From Actinoplanes lobatus (lineage in GTDB: Bacteria > Actinomycetota > Actinomycetes > Mycobacteriales > Micromonosporaceae): a stretch of DNA of 64,000 nt. The notes beneath the pieces were generated by a model that was given only the letters and a program-made list of their open reading frames with translations, was not told the DNA's origin and ran no database searches. This document shows positions 35,984 through 44,265 of the stretch, piece by piece (position 1 is the stretch's first letter; each line of letters begins with the position of its first letter). A program made the translations under genes and the position numbers. Where the stretch lies: positions 5,142,501-5,206,500 of the forward strand of contig NZ_JACHNC010000001.1 in NCBI RefSeq assembly GCF_014205215.1. The letters are read 5' to 3'.

Positions 35984-36949
35984 ATGCTCGTGCTCTCCGC
36001 CGCCGACGTGCACGCCCTGCTCACCCCCGCGGCCTGCCGGGAACTGATGCGCGAGGCCCTCGTCGCGCTCGCCGACGGCCAGGTGTTCCTGCCGCTGCGC
36101 ACGGTGGTCCGCCCGCCCGAACTCGACGGGCTGATCGCCCTGATGACCACCCACCTGCACGGGCCGCGCCCGGCGTTCGGCATGAAGTCGGTCTGCGTCT
36201 TCCCCGGCAACCCGCGCGCCGGCAAGGACGCCCACCAGGGTGTGGTCACCCTCTTCGACCCGGACAGCGGCGAGCCGCTCGCCGTCGTCAACGCCTCGGC
36301 CGTCACCGAGATCCGTACCGCCGCGGTGTCCGCCCTCGCCACCGACGTGCTGGCCGGACCGGACGCCCGTGTCCTCACCGTCTTCGGCACCGGCGTCCAG
36401 GCGCGTGCCCACCTGCACGCCCTCCGGCCGCTGCGCCCGTTCACCGAGATCCGCATCGTCGGCCGCGCCCCCGGCTCGGCGGAACGTTTCGCCGCGGCGG
36501 AGCCCGGCACCGTGCCGTTCACCGATCCCGCCGCCGCGGCCGCCGGCGCCGACGTCATCGTCACCGCCACCACGTCGGCCGATCCGGTGCTGTTCGCCGA
36601 GTGGGTGGCGCCGGGCGCGCACGTCAACGCGGTCGGCTCGTCGATCCCCACCGCCGCCGAACTCGACCCGCACCTGCTCGCCGCCGCCACCCTCGTCGCC
36701 GACCGCCGGGAGTCGCTGCTCAACGAGTCGGGCGACTACCTGCGGGCGGCCGAGGCCGGACTGATCGGCCCCGGCCACGTGCACGGCGAACTCGGCGAGA
36801 TCCTCACCGGCCGAGTCCCCGGCCGCACGCGCCCCGGCGAGATCACCGTCTTCAAGTCGCTGGGCCTGGCCATCGAGGACGTCATCGTGGCCCGCCACCT
36901 CTACGAACAGGCTCGCACCACCGGCCGCGGCCGGCACGCCCCGTTCTGA
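35984..36949 (+). CDS. Ornithine cyclodeaminase/mu-crystallin family protein
   Basis: 321 residues with the family pattern: VRPPELDGLIALMT, GMKSVCVFPGNP, GVVTLFDPDSGEPLAVVNASAVTEIRTAAVSAL, the Rossmann motif VFGTGVQARAHLHAL, and VNAVGSSIPTAAELD. The conserved DxE/R residues around EIRTAA suit an NAD-dependent dehydrogenase or cyclodeaminase acting on an amino acid or imine. The real substrate cannot be told from sequence; alanine, ornithine and ketimine enzymes share this fold. ATG at 35984 is preferred to a GTG 9 bases upstream. It stands alone after a terminator. Confidence 0.9.
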   Translation: MLVLSAADVHALLTPAACRELMREALVALADGQVFLPLRTVVRPPELDGLIALMTTHLHGPRPAFGMKSVCVFPGNPRAGKDAHQGVVTLFDPDSGEPLAVVNASAVTEIRTAAVSALATDVLAGPDARVLTVFGTGVQARAHLHALRPLRPFTEIRIVGRAPGSAERFAAAEPGTVPFTDPAAAAAGADVIVTATTSADPVLFAEWVAPGAHVNAVGSSIPTAAELDPHLLAAATLVADRRESLLNESGDYLRAAEAGLIGPGHVHGELGEILTGRVPGRTRPGEITVFKSLGLAIEDVIVARHLYEQARTTGRGRHAPF

Positions 36950-36973
36950 ACACCGGGGCATAGGCTGCCTGGC

Positions 36974-37582
36974 ATGGCTCTTCTGCACAAGGCGACGATC
37001 GTTCCGTCCAAACTCGAGCTCCTCGCCCGTTGGCTGCCCGGCCGGTCCTGGGGTGGTGACGGGGCGGTGACCCGGGTCGCGGCGGCCCGGTTCGACGACC
37101 CGGCCGGGCAGGTCGGCATCGAGACCATGATCATCCGGGCCGGGGAGGGTGCGCTGCTGCACGTTCCGCTCACCTACCGCGGTGCGCCGCTGGCCGGAGC
37201 CGAGGCGTTCCTGATCGGCACCACCGAGCACTCGGTGCTCGGCACCCGCTGGGTCTACGACGCGGTCGGCGACCCGGTCTACGTGGCCCAGCTCGCCGAG
37301 ACGATCCGGGCCGCCGGCCGGGAGGCGCCCGAGGAGGTGGAGAGCGGCGGCGTGCGGGTCGCCCGCGAACCGGATCTGGCGCTGCGCGGCTCGGGCGCCG
37401 AACCGCCGGCCTTCGGCGACGTCGTCGAGGTGACCGGCGACGACCCGGTGGCCGTGCGGTCGGCGACGCACGAGCTCACCGTGGCCCGGCGGCTCGGCGC
37501 GAGCCTGCCCGGAGCCACCCTGACCGGTGCCTGGGACGGTGACGGCGCCCCGGCGGTGCTCGCCGCGCTGACCACCCGATGA
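36974..37582 (+). CDS. Maltokinase N-terminal cap-like protein
   Basis: 202 residues. The first 110 match the cap domain found at the N-terminus of actinobacterial maltokinases (MALLHKATIVPSKLELLARWLPGRSW; VGIETMIIRAGEGALLHVPLTYRGAPL; GTTEHSVLGTRWVYDAVGDPVY). The kinase domain itself is missing: the remaining residues form only a short beta-rich region ending in AALTTR. Stand-alone cap proteins are known in streptomycetes and relatives without clear role. The stop overlaps the nucleotidyltransferase start by ATGA, so the two are co-translated. Confidence 0.82.
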   Translation: MALLHKATIVPSKLELLARWLPGRSWGGDGAVTRVAAARFDDPAGQVGIETMIIRAGEGALLHVPLTYRGAPLAGAEAFLIGTTEHSVLGTRWVYDAVGDPVYVAQLAETIRAAGREAPEEVESGGVRVAREPDLALRGSGAEPPAFGDVVEVTGDDPVAVRSATHELTVARRLGASLPGATLTGAWDGDGAPAVLAALTTR

Positions 37583-38430
37583 TCGACGATCACCTCCGGC
37601 TGCGTGGGCTCGGTGAGCGGTTCGCCGCCGGCTTTCCGGGTCTTTCCGGGGTACGGGCGGTGCTGCTCACCGGCTCGGTGGCGCGCGGGCTGGCGGACCG
37701 CTGGTCGGACGTCGAGCTGATGGTGTTCTGGGACGGCGAACCGGCCGACGAGTCCCGGCGGGCGGCGGTCGCGGCCGGCGGGGGAGAGCTGACCGCCTTC
37801 CACGGCTACGACCCGGACAACGACGAGTGGTCCGAGGACGTGTTGCTCGACGGGGTGGAGATCCAGGTCAGTCACCGTACGGTCGAGGGCACCGGCGCGT
37901 GGATCGCCGACGTGACCGAGCGGTTCGACCCGGACCTGACGAAACAGGACCTGATCGCCCTGATCCGGTACGGCGTGGCCCTGCACGACACCGGTGTGGT
38001 CACCGGCTGGCGGGCGCGCACCGAGGTGTACCCGGATGCGCTCGGGCTCGCCATGGTCCGCGCCCACCTGGACTTCCGGTCCACCTGGCAGCGCCGCAAG
38101 CTGCTGGCCCGCGGCGACGTGCTGCCGCTGGCCCAGGACCGGCTGGACACCGTCCGCAACGTGCTGCTGGTGCTGCTCGGCCTGAACCGGGTGTGGTTCC
38201 CGCACCTGGGCTTCAAGTGGGTGCGCGACCTCGCCGAAAGCCTGCCGCTGGCCCCGGCCGCCCTGCCGGCCCGGCTGGAGGCGGTGCTGACCGCCACCCC
38301 GGCCAGCGCGGTCCCGGCCGCCGACGCGCTGATCATGGAGACCCTCGACCTGGTCGCCAAGCACCTGCCCGACGCCGGCGCCGAGGAGGAGATCACCCAC
38401 CAGCTCACCCCTCGCCCAGGACCAGGCTAG
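37579..38430 (+). CDS. Nucleotidyltransferase domain protein
   Basis: 283 residues. The N-terminal part has the pol-beta-type signature GSVARGLADRWSDVELMVFW (G-S then D-x-E where D-x-D is usual) and a helical C-terminal region (FRSTWQRRKLLARGDVLPLAQDRLDTVRNVLLVLLGLNR). Related lone proteins are seen in actinobacteria and resemble aminoglycoside-type nucleotidyltransferases, but no resistance or toxin-antitoxin context is present. Translation is coupled to the cap-like protein. The reaction is unknown. The GC-poor stretch just after the stop (CTTTCATAG) contains no clear terminator. Confidence 0.78.
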   Translation: MIDDHLRLRGLGERFAAGFPGLSGVRAVLLTGSVARGLADRWSDVELMVFWDGEPADESRRAAVAAGGGELTAFHGYDPDNDEWSEDVLLDGVEIQVSHRTVEGTGAWIADVTERFDPDLTKQDLIALIRYGVALHDTGVVTGWRARTEVYPDALGLAMVRAHLDFRSTWQRRKLLARGDVLPLAQDRLDTVRNVLLVLLGLNRVWFPHLGFKWVRDLAESLPLAPAALPARLEAVLTATPASAVPAADALIMETLDLVAKHLPDAGAEEEITHQLTPRPGPG

Positions 38431-38650
38431 GAGACCTTTCATAGTCGAGGTCCGCTTCCGGTTCTTTTCCGGTACGCGCGACGTCGTCCCGCCTTATCCG
38501 TCCTGTCCCGTCCGGTCGGCGCGATCTCGCTGCCACTCCGTCCTTTGCCGCGCCCGCCGGGCGCAGATCGGTGGCCGGTCCGGCCCCCTATCCTGCCGCC
38601 GGTCACGGCCGGGGCGTCGGCTCTCGTCCTCGGCGACCGGGGTCACGCTG

Positions 38651-38790
38651 GGCGGGTGGTCGCGGTGTTGCTGGCCAGGCACCGGGGTGGCTGCTTCCGG
38701 CTGTTGCGCCGGTTGCCGTGAGTGGGTGGTCGCGGTGTTGCTGGCCAGGCACCCGGGTGCCTGCTCTCGGCCGTTGCGCCCGGTCACGGT
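38651..38790 (+). repeat. Tandem array A, two copies of a 70-bp repeat
   Basis: The two 70-base units (38651-38720, 38721-38790) share GGGTGGTCGCGGTGTTGC, then TGGCCAGGCACC and a GTTGCGCC segment, with scattered substitutions and small shifts near the ends. The reverse complement of the unit resembles array B at 39407-39566. Confidence 0.85.
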
Positions 38791-39103
38791 AGTCGTCATC
38801 CGCGGTCCCGCCAGCCCGGCGGCCGTACACGGCCGTCCTCCGGGCGGGCGGGGTGTTATAGGGCAGGTAGGCGACCACGACATCGCCAGCGTGTGCGCCC
38901 ACCCCCCGCCCATCGCCATGACGGCCATCCACCCGGCGGCTTTCGCGCCCGCTCACTCCGAAAACCCCGCCGGCCGGAACTCCGTGTGAGCGCGGGACCC
39001 TGTTCACCGGCTCTTGTGGAAGATGGAGGTGGCCGGAGAGTCTTCTTCTTGGCTGCCTACGGCCGAATCCGCAATCCCTCGCCAGCAGGACGCGCCACCC
39101 GGA

Positions 39104-39155
39104 GCGATCTTGAACGATTTACCACCGCCTCGGGTGGCAAATCGTTCAAGATCGC
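39104..39155. repeat. Long hairpin in the gene-poor island
   Basis: GCGATCTTGAACGATTT (39104-39120) pairs perfectly with 39139-39155. After one A-C mismatch, CCACC pairs with GGTGG around the 6-base loop GCCTCG. The apical part, CGATTT-N-CC-N-CC with GG-N-GGCAAATCG, is shared with the large hairpin at 23093-23192, including the mismatch at the same place. It is read identically on both strands, which creates similar spurious peptides in both directions. Confidence 0.85.
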
Positions 39156-39406
39156 ACAACAGCGGCGGGCAAAGCGGGCGAAACGGGCGCCTGTTTCCGG
39201 CGAAAGCCCCATTTTCGCCTAGTGCGGCGGACGGCGCCCCCATTCGGCGATTCGCCCGACCGGGCGCTTGACGTAGAACCGCGAACGCCCAAGAAGGAGA
39301 CTCCGGCACCGCACGGATGTACCACGCGCCTTCACACACTCACCGCCATGGTCACGGTGAGTGACTCCCGACGGGTTCCCTGGCGCGACTGGCGTCAACC
39401 GCCACC

Positions 39407-39566
39407 AACCACCCGGCGCGACCGGCGTGGCGGCCGCGAGTGGCGCCCCGGTTGCCTGGCGATCGCGACCGCAACCACCCACCCCGGCGCGACCGGCGTG
39501 ACGGCCGCGAGTGGCGCCCCGGACGCCTGGCAATCGCCACCCCGACCACCCACCCCGGCGCGACCG
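39407..39566 (-). repeat. Tandem array B, about 2.3 copies of the same repeat, inverted
   Basis: Units start at 39407, 39473 and 39544. Each carries CCGGCGCGACCGGCGTG, then GCGGCCGCGAGTGGCGCCCC and CCTGG, with 66-71 bases between copies and a truncated last copy. Compared with the reverse complement of array A, the CACCCCGG-CCTGGC-ACC-CGACCACCC order is kept, so both arrays belong to one family. Confidence 0.8.
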
Positions 39567-39739
39567 GGCGGCACCTGCGGGAGTGTCCGGCCGATCTACG
39601 CCCGGCGGGCGCGGCACGGGCCGGAGTGGGCAGCAAGATCGCGCCGACCGGACGGAACGGCCCTGATGAGACGGGGACGGCGTCACGCGTACCGGGAAGG
39701 GGTGGAAGCGAAACCACGGACCTCGACCACGAAAGGTCT

Positions 39740-41089
39740 TCAGCCCCGCAAGGCCTGCTCGGCTTTGCGGGCGGCGATCAGGATGGGGTCCCAGACGGGG
39801 GCGTAGGGCGGGGCGTAACCGAGGTCGAGGGAGGTCATCTCGGTGACGGTCATCCGGTTCCAGACGGCGACCGCGAAGGCGTCGATGCGTTTGGCGGCCT
39901 CGGCGCGGCCGACGATCTGGGCGCCGAGGAGTACGCCGGTGTCGCGTTCGGCGAGCACCTTGACGGTCATCGGGACGGCGCCGGGGAAGTAGCCGGCCCG
40001 GTTGGTGGACTCGATGGTGGCGGTGACGTAGCCGTACCCGGCGGCGTCGGCCTCCCGCGAGGACAGGCCGGTCCGCGCCACCTCGAGGTCGCAGATCTTG
40101 GTGATCGCGGTGCCGACGACGCCGGGGAACGTCGCGTAGCCGCCGCCGATGTTGATGCCGGCGACCCGGCCCTGCTTGTTGGCGTGCGTGCCGAGCGGCA
40201 CGTGCGCGGGCCGGCCGCTGACCCGGTGCAGGACCTGGGTGCAGTCGCCGGCCGCCCAGATCCCGTCGGTGACCTGTTGCCGCAGGTCGGTGACGAGGCC
40301 GCCGGTCGGGCCGAGGGGCAGGCCGGCGGCTTCGGCGAGGGCGGTGTTCGGGCGTACGCCGAGGCCGAGGACGACCACGTCGGCGGGGATCGTCCCGGCG
40401 TCGGTGACCACGGCCCGGACCCGGTCGCCGTCGGTCTCCAGCGCGCTCACGGTCACCCCGGTACGCAGGTCGATGCCGAGCCCGCGCACCGCCTCGGCGA
40501 CCAGCGCGCCCATGTCCGGGTCGACGGTGGACATCGGCTGCGGCGCCTTCTCCAGCAGGGTCACGGTGAGCCCGCGGCGGACCAGGGCCTCGGCCATCTC
40601 GACGCCGATGTAGCCGCCGCCGACGACGACCGCCGTGCTACGGCCGGGCGCCAGCCAGTCCCGCAGGGCGGCCCCGTCACCGAGCGTCTGCACGCCGAAG
40701 ACCCCGCCGGCCGGGGTGCCGGCCCACGGTGGGCGGACCGGGGTGGCGCCGGCCGCGTAGACGAGCTGGTCGAACCCCTCGTCGAGGACACGGTCGCCGG
40801 CGCGCACCGTGACGGTGCGTCTGTCCAGGTCGATGCCGGTGACCTCGTGCCCGGTGCGGACCTCGATCCGGTCCTGGCGGAACCGTTCGGGGTCGCGGGC
40901 GATCAGCGCTTCCGGGCCGTCCACGAGGCCGCCGACCCAGTACGGGATCCCGCACGCCGAATACGACGTGTAGTCACCGCGCTCGAAGGCGAGGATTTCC
41001 AGGTCGTCCGGTCCGCGGCGGCGGGCCTGGGACGCGGCGGACATGCCGGCCGCGTCGCCGCCGATGACGATGAGTCGCACGACTTCCAT
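39740..41089 (-). CDS. FAD-dependent pyridine nucleotide-disulfide oxidoreductase, CoA-disulfide reductase-like
   Basis: 449 residues. FAD motif IVIGGDAAGMSAA at the start, the single redox cysteine in YTSYSACGIPYWVGG, NAD motif VVVGGGYIGVEMAEAL and GIWAAGDCTQVLHRV for the second flavin contact. The C-terminal dimerisation domain (VVGTAITKICDLEVARTGLS...) is complete. The single-cysteine form points to CoA-disulfide reductase, NADH oxidase/peroxidase or persulfide reductase activity. Mycothiol-using actinobacteria keep several such enzymes. The gene stands alone, divergent from the GH3 gene with 205 bases between. Confidence 0.9.
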   Translation of the reverse strand: MEVVRLIVIGGDAAGMSAASQARRRGPDDLEILAFERGDYTSYSACGIPYWVGGLVDGPEALIARDPERFRQDRIEVRTGHEVTGIDLDRRTVTVRAGDRVLDEGFDQLVYAAGATPVRPPWAGTPAGGVFGVQTLGDGAALRDWLAPGRSTAVVVGGGYIGVEMAEALVRRGLTVTLLEKAPQPMSTVDPDMGALVAEAVRGLGIDLRTGVTVSALETDGDRVRAVVTDAGTIPADVVVLGLGVRPNTALAEAAGLPLGPTGGLVTDLRQQVTDGIWAAGDCTQVLHRVSGRPAHVPLGTHANKQGRVAGINIGGGYATFPGVVGTAITKICDLEVARTGLSSREADAAGYGYVTATIESTNRAGYFPGAVPMTVKVLAERDTGVLLGAQIVGRAEAAKRIDAFAVAVWNRMTVTEMTSLDLGYAPPYAPVWDPILIAARKAEQALRG

Positions 41090-41211
41090 TCTGCCTCGTG
41101 TTACCGGCCGATTTCGCGAAAGCTGCGGGCGGCGGTTGCCCGGCGCATCAGCCGGGATCTATGGTGACCTCACCGTACCCCGGAAACACCGTCGCATTTA
41201 TCCGACCGCCC

Positions 41212-41227
41212 GTCGAAGCGCTTCGAC
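41212..41227. promoter_or_regulatory. LacI-family operator before the GH3 gene
   Basis: GTCGAAGCGCTTCGAC is a perfect 16-bp palindrome with the central CG step recognised by LacI proteins. It lies 67 bases before the GH3 start. The same core occurs at 45345-45362 before the sugar-binding protein gene, and a LacI gene lies between, so it is almost certainly that repressor's site. Confidence 0.88.
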
Positions 41228-41294
41228 CGATTCCTGAGAAATCGGATATCGCCGTTGACGGGTTATCAGCCGTGCCTTTTAAAAGGAGACCACC

Positions 41295-44195
41295 ATGCGT
41301 TTCCGACGCGGCCTCACCGCGCTCGCCGCCGCCCTGCTGGTCGTGCCGATGACGCCGGGAGCGGCGCACGCCGACCCCGCCTATCCGTTCCGTGACCCCT
41401 CCCTGCCGCTCGCGGCCCGCGTCGACGATCTGGTCGGCCGGCTCACCCTGGACGAGAAGATCTCCCTGCTGCACCAGTACCAGCCGGCCATCCCGCGTCT
41501 CGGCATCGGACTGTTCAAGACCGGCACCGAGGCCCTGCACGGGGTCGCCTGGTCCAACGACTACCGCGACAACTCCGCCAAGATCGACGCCACGGCCACC
41601 GTGTTCCCGCAGGCCGTGGGCCTGGCCAGCACGTGGGACCCGGAGCTGATCACCCGCGTCGGTGATGCGGTCGGCGACGAGCTGCGCGGCTTCCACGCGC
41701 AGGACCCGGCGGTCTGGGGCCTGAACGCCTGGGCGCCGGTGGTCAACCTGCTGCGCGACCCGCGCTGGGGCCGCAACGAGGAGGGCTACTCCGAGGACCC
41801 GCTGCTGTCCGGCGCGATCGCCACCGCGTACGGCAAGGGCCTGGCGGGCGACGACCCGGACCACCTCAAGGTCGCGCCCACGCTGAAGCACTACGCCGCC
41901 TACAACAACGAGACGCTGCGTGACCGCACCTCGTCGAACGTGCCGCAGCGGGTGCTCAACGAGTACGACCGGAAACCCTTCGAGATCGCGCTGCGCAACG
42001 GGGCCGCGACCGGGGTGATGGCCTCCTACAACCTGATCAACGGCCGGCCGGCGACCGTCGACCCGGACCTCGGCAGGCTGCTGCGCGACTGGAGCGACCA
42101 GCGGCTGTTCAACGTCAGCGACGCGTGGGCGCCGACCAACCTGACCGGCTCGCAGGCCTACTTCGTGACCCAGGCCGAGGCGAACGCGGCCACCGTGAAG
42201 GCCGGGCTGGACAGCTTCACGGTCAACGACGCCAACGGGGCGCCCACGGTCACCGCGATCAAGGAGGCGCTGGCCCAGGGACTGCTCGCCGAGTCCGACA
42301 TCGACGCCTCGGTCGGCAACGCGCTGAGCATCCGCTTCCGGCTCGGCGAGTTCGACCCGGACGGCGGGCCCTACGCGGACATCACCCCGTCCGTGATCGA
42401 CAGCCCGGCGCATCGCGCGCTCGCCCGGGAGACCGCCGGCGAGGCGTCGGTGCTGCTCAAGAACAACGGCATCCTGCCGCTCAAGGCGGGCGGTTCGGTC
42501 GCGGTGGTCGGTCCGACGGCCGACAAGCTTTACAGCGACTGGTACGGGGGACAGCTCCCGTACCGTGTCAGCGTCCTCGACGGCGTCACCGAACGCGCCT
42601 CGTCGGTGGCCACCAGCACCGGCACCGACCGGATCGCCCTCAAGGACGTCGCCACCGGCCGGTACGTGGCCGCGCTCGACAGCGCGGTGCTCGGCACGAC
42701 GGCGGAGTCCGGCCCGGCCGCCCAGTTCGACAGCGTGGACTGGGGCGACGGGGTGTCCACCCTGCGCAACGTCGCGAACGGCAAGCTGGTCACCTACGGC
42801 TGGGGCCCGTTCGTGGCCAACTCGGACGAGCCCAACGGCTGGTTCGTGCAGCAGCAGTTCAAGATCGAAGACCAGGGCGACGGTACGGTCGTGCTGCGCT
42901 ACGCCGGCTACGAGACCCAGGAGCCGTGGTTCCCGGACACCGACTACGTGACCGTGGGCGCGGACGGCAACCTGACCCTCGGCGCCACCTCCGCCGCCAC
43001 CAGGTTCACCAGGGAACTGCTGGTCGACGGGGTGGCCGAGGCCGCCGCGCAGGCGAAGAAGGCGCAGACCGCGGTGGTCGTGGTCGGCAGCGACCCGTTC
43101 GTGGCCGGCCGTGAGGCGCACGACCGGGTCTCCACCGACCTGGGCGCCCGCCAGGAGGCGCTGATCAAGGCGGTCCGGGCGGCCAACCCGCGGACCGTCG
43201 TGGTGCTCCAGACCAGCTACCCGCAGACGGTCAACTGGGCGCAGCAGCACGTGCCCGGCATCCTGTGGACCACGCACGCCGGGGCGGAGACCGGACACGC
43301 GGTCGCCGACGTGCTCTACGGCGACGTCAACCCGTCCGGCCGGCTCACCCAGACCTGGTACGCGTCGACCGCGCAGCTGCCGGGCGACCTGCTCCAGTAC
43401 GACATCATCGGTACCAACCAGACGTACCTGTACAGCGAAGCGAAGCCGCTCTACGCGTTCGGCCACGGGTTGTCCTACACGACCTTCCGGTACGGGGTGC
43501 CGGTGGTGAGGAACGGCAAGGTCAGCCTGACGGTCACCAACGCCGGCAAGCGGGCCGGTGACGAGGTCGTCCAGCTCTACACCCACCAGCGCACCTCCCG
43601 GGACGAGACCGCGAACAAGCAGCTCCGCGGCTTCCGCAAGGTCTCGCTCGCGGCGGGGCAGTCGAAGACCGTCACGTTCGACCTGAAGCCGTCCGACCTG
43701 GCCCGCTGGGACCAGACGCGGCAGCGCTGGGTGGTCGAGACCTCGGTGCACGACGTGCTGCTCGGCTCGTCGTCGAGTGACATCCGGCAGCGGGCCACCC
43801 TCGCCGTCCAGGGCGAGACGATCCCGGTCCGCGATCTCTCCGTCACGACCAGGGCGGAGACCTTCGACGCGTACGCCGGGGTCAAGCTCCTCGACGAGAG
43901 CAAGGCGAGCGGCACCGTGGTCGGGGCCTCGGCGGCCGGCGACTGGATCGCGTTCGAGGACGCCGCGCTGCGCGGTGGGACCACCTTCACGGCCCGCGCC
44001 TCCGGGGCCGGGACGATCGAGGTACGCCTCGGCTCGCCGACCGGCCGCCTGCTCGGCACGGCGACGCTGGCCGACACCGGCGGCGTCTACACGTACGCGA
44101 CCGTGACGGCCACGCTGGCCCGTTTCTCCGGCCGGCAGGACGTCTATCTGGTGCCCGGTCCCGGACTGCGGCTGGCCACCTTCAGCATCGGGTGA
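41295..44195 (+). CDS. Secreted GH3 glycosidase with fascin-like insert and C-terminal CBM6-like domain
   Basis: 966 residues. Signal peptide about 1-27. The GH3 N-terminal barrel includes RWGRNEEGYSEDP and KVAPTLKHYAAYNNE, with nucleophile D276 in FNVSDAW. The GH3 C-terminal domain is split by a beta-trefoil/fascin-like insert at about 443-570 (ALKDVATGRYVAAL; LRNVANGKLVTYG; QFKIEDQGDGTVVLRY). The likely acid/base glutamate is in GREAHDR, followed by a fibronectin III-like domain (about 730-830) and a CBM6-like end (about 850-966, AGDWIAFEDAAL). The arrangement resembles beta-xylosidase or beta-glucosidase enzymes. GGAG of the upstream AAAAGGAGACC supports the ATG at 41295. Confidence 0.93.
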   Translation: MRFRRGLTALAAALLVVPMTPGAAHADPAYPFRDPSLPLAARVDDLVGRLTLDEKISLLHQYQPAIPRLGIGLFKTGTEALHGVAWSNDYRDNSAKIDATATVFPQAVGLASTWDPELITRVGDAVGDELRGFHAQDPAVWGLNAWAPVVNLLRDPRWGRNEEGYSEDPLLSGAIATAYGKGLAGDDPDHLKVAPTLKHYAAYNNETLRDRTSSNVPQRVLNEYDRKPFEIALRNGAATGVMASYNLINGRPATVDPDLGRLLRDWSDQRLFNVSDAWAPTNLTGSQAYFVTQAEANAATVKAGLDSFTVNDANGAPTVTAIKEALAQGLLAESDIDASVGNALSIRFRLGEFDPDGGPYADITPSVIDSPAHRALARETAGEASVLLKNNGILPLKAGGSVAVVGPTADKLYSDWYGGQLPYRVSVLDGVTERASSVATSTGTDRIALKDVATGRYVAALDSAVLGTTAESGPAAQFDSVDWGDGVSTLRNVANGKLVTYGWGPFVANSDEPNGWFVQQQFKIEDQGDGTVVLRYAGYETQEPWFPDTDYVTVGADGNLTLGATSAATRFTRELLVDGVAEAAAQAKKAQTAVVVVGSDPFVAGREAHDRVSTDLGARQEALIKAVRAANPRTVVVLQTSYPQTVNWAQQHVPGILWTTHAGAETGHAVADVLYGDVNPSGRLTQTWYASTAQLPGDLLQYDIIGTNQTYLYSEAKPLYAFGHGLSYTTFRYGVPVVRNGKVSLTVTNAGKRAGDEVVQLYTHQRTSRDETANKQLRGFRKVSLAAGQSKTVTFDLKPSDLARWDQTRQRWVVETSVHDVLLGSSSSDIRQRATLAVQGETIPVRDLSVTTRAETFDAYAGVKLLDESKASGTVVGASAAGDWIAFEDAALRGGTTFTARASGAGTIEVRLGSPTGRLLGTATLADTGGVYTYATVTATLARFSGRQDVYLVPGPGLRLATFSIG

Positions 44196-44265
44196 CGGCC
44201 GGCGGGGGTGTACCCGGACGGGTGCACCCCCGCTGATCTCCTAGGATCGACGGAAGGGGAAGGCC

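Larger units (their letters stand above)
38431..39739. other. Gene-poor, repeat-bearing intergenic island
   Basis: About 1.3 kb without a gene I can support on either strand. Apparent open frames here lack ribosome sites and family features. The island holds two tandem arrays of the same roughly 70-bp repeat in opposite orientations (38651-38790 and 39407-39566) and a long near-perfect hairpin (39104-39155). It lies between the nucleotidyltransferase gene and the 3' end of an oxidoreductase gene, and may be a recombination scar, a regulatory region or an RNA-encoding stretch. Confidence 0.7.

Noticed and set aside
38722..39339. Overlapping + and - frames that both contain DLERF and GGKSFKIA.
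   Set aside because: The similarity is forced by the palindromic hairpin at 39104-39155 being read on both strands. Neither frame has a ribosome site or family.
41148..43751. 867-codon minus-strand open frame opposite the GH3 gene.
   Set aside because: Same shadow pattern; it crosses the LacI operator and has no recognisable fold.
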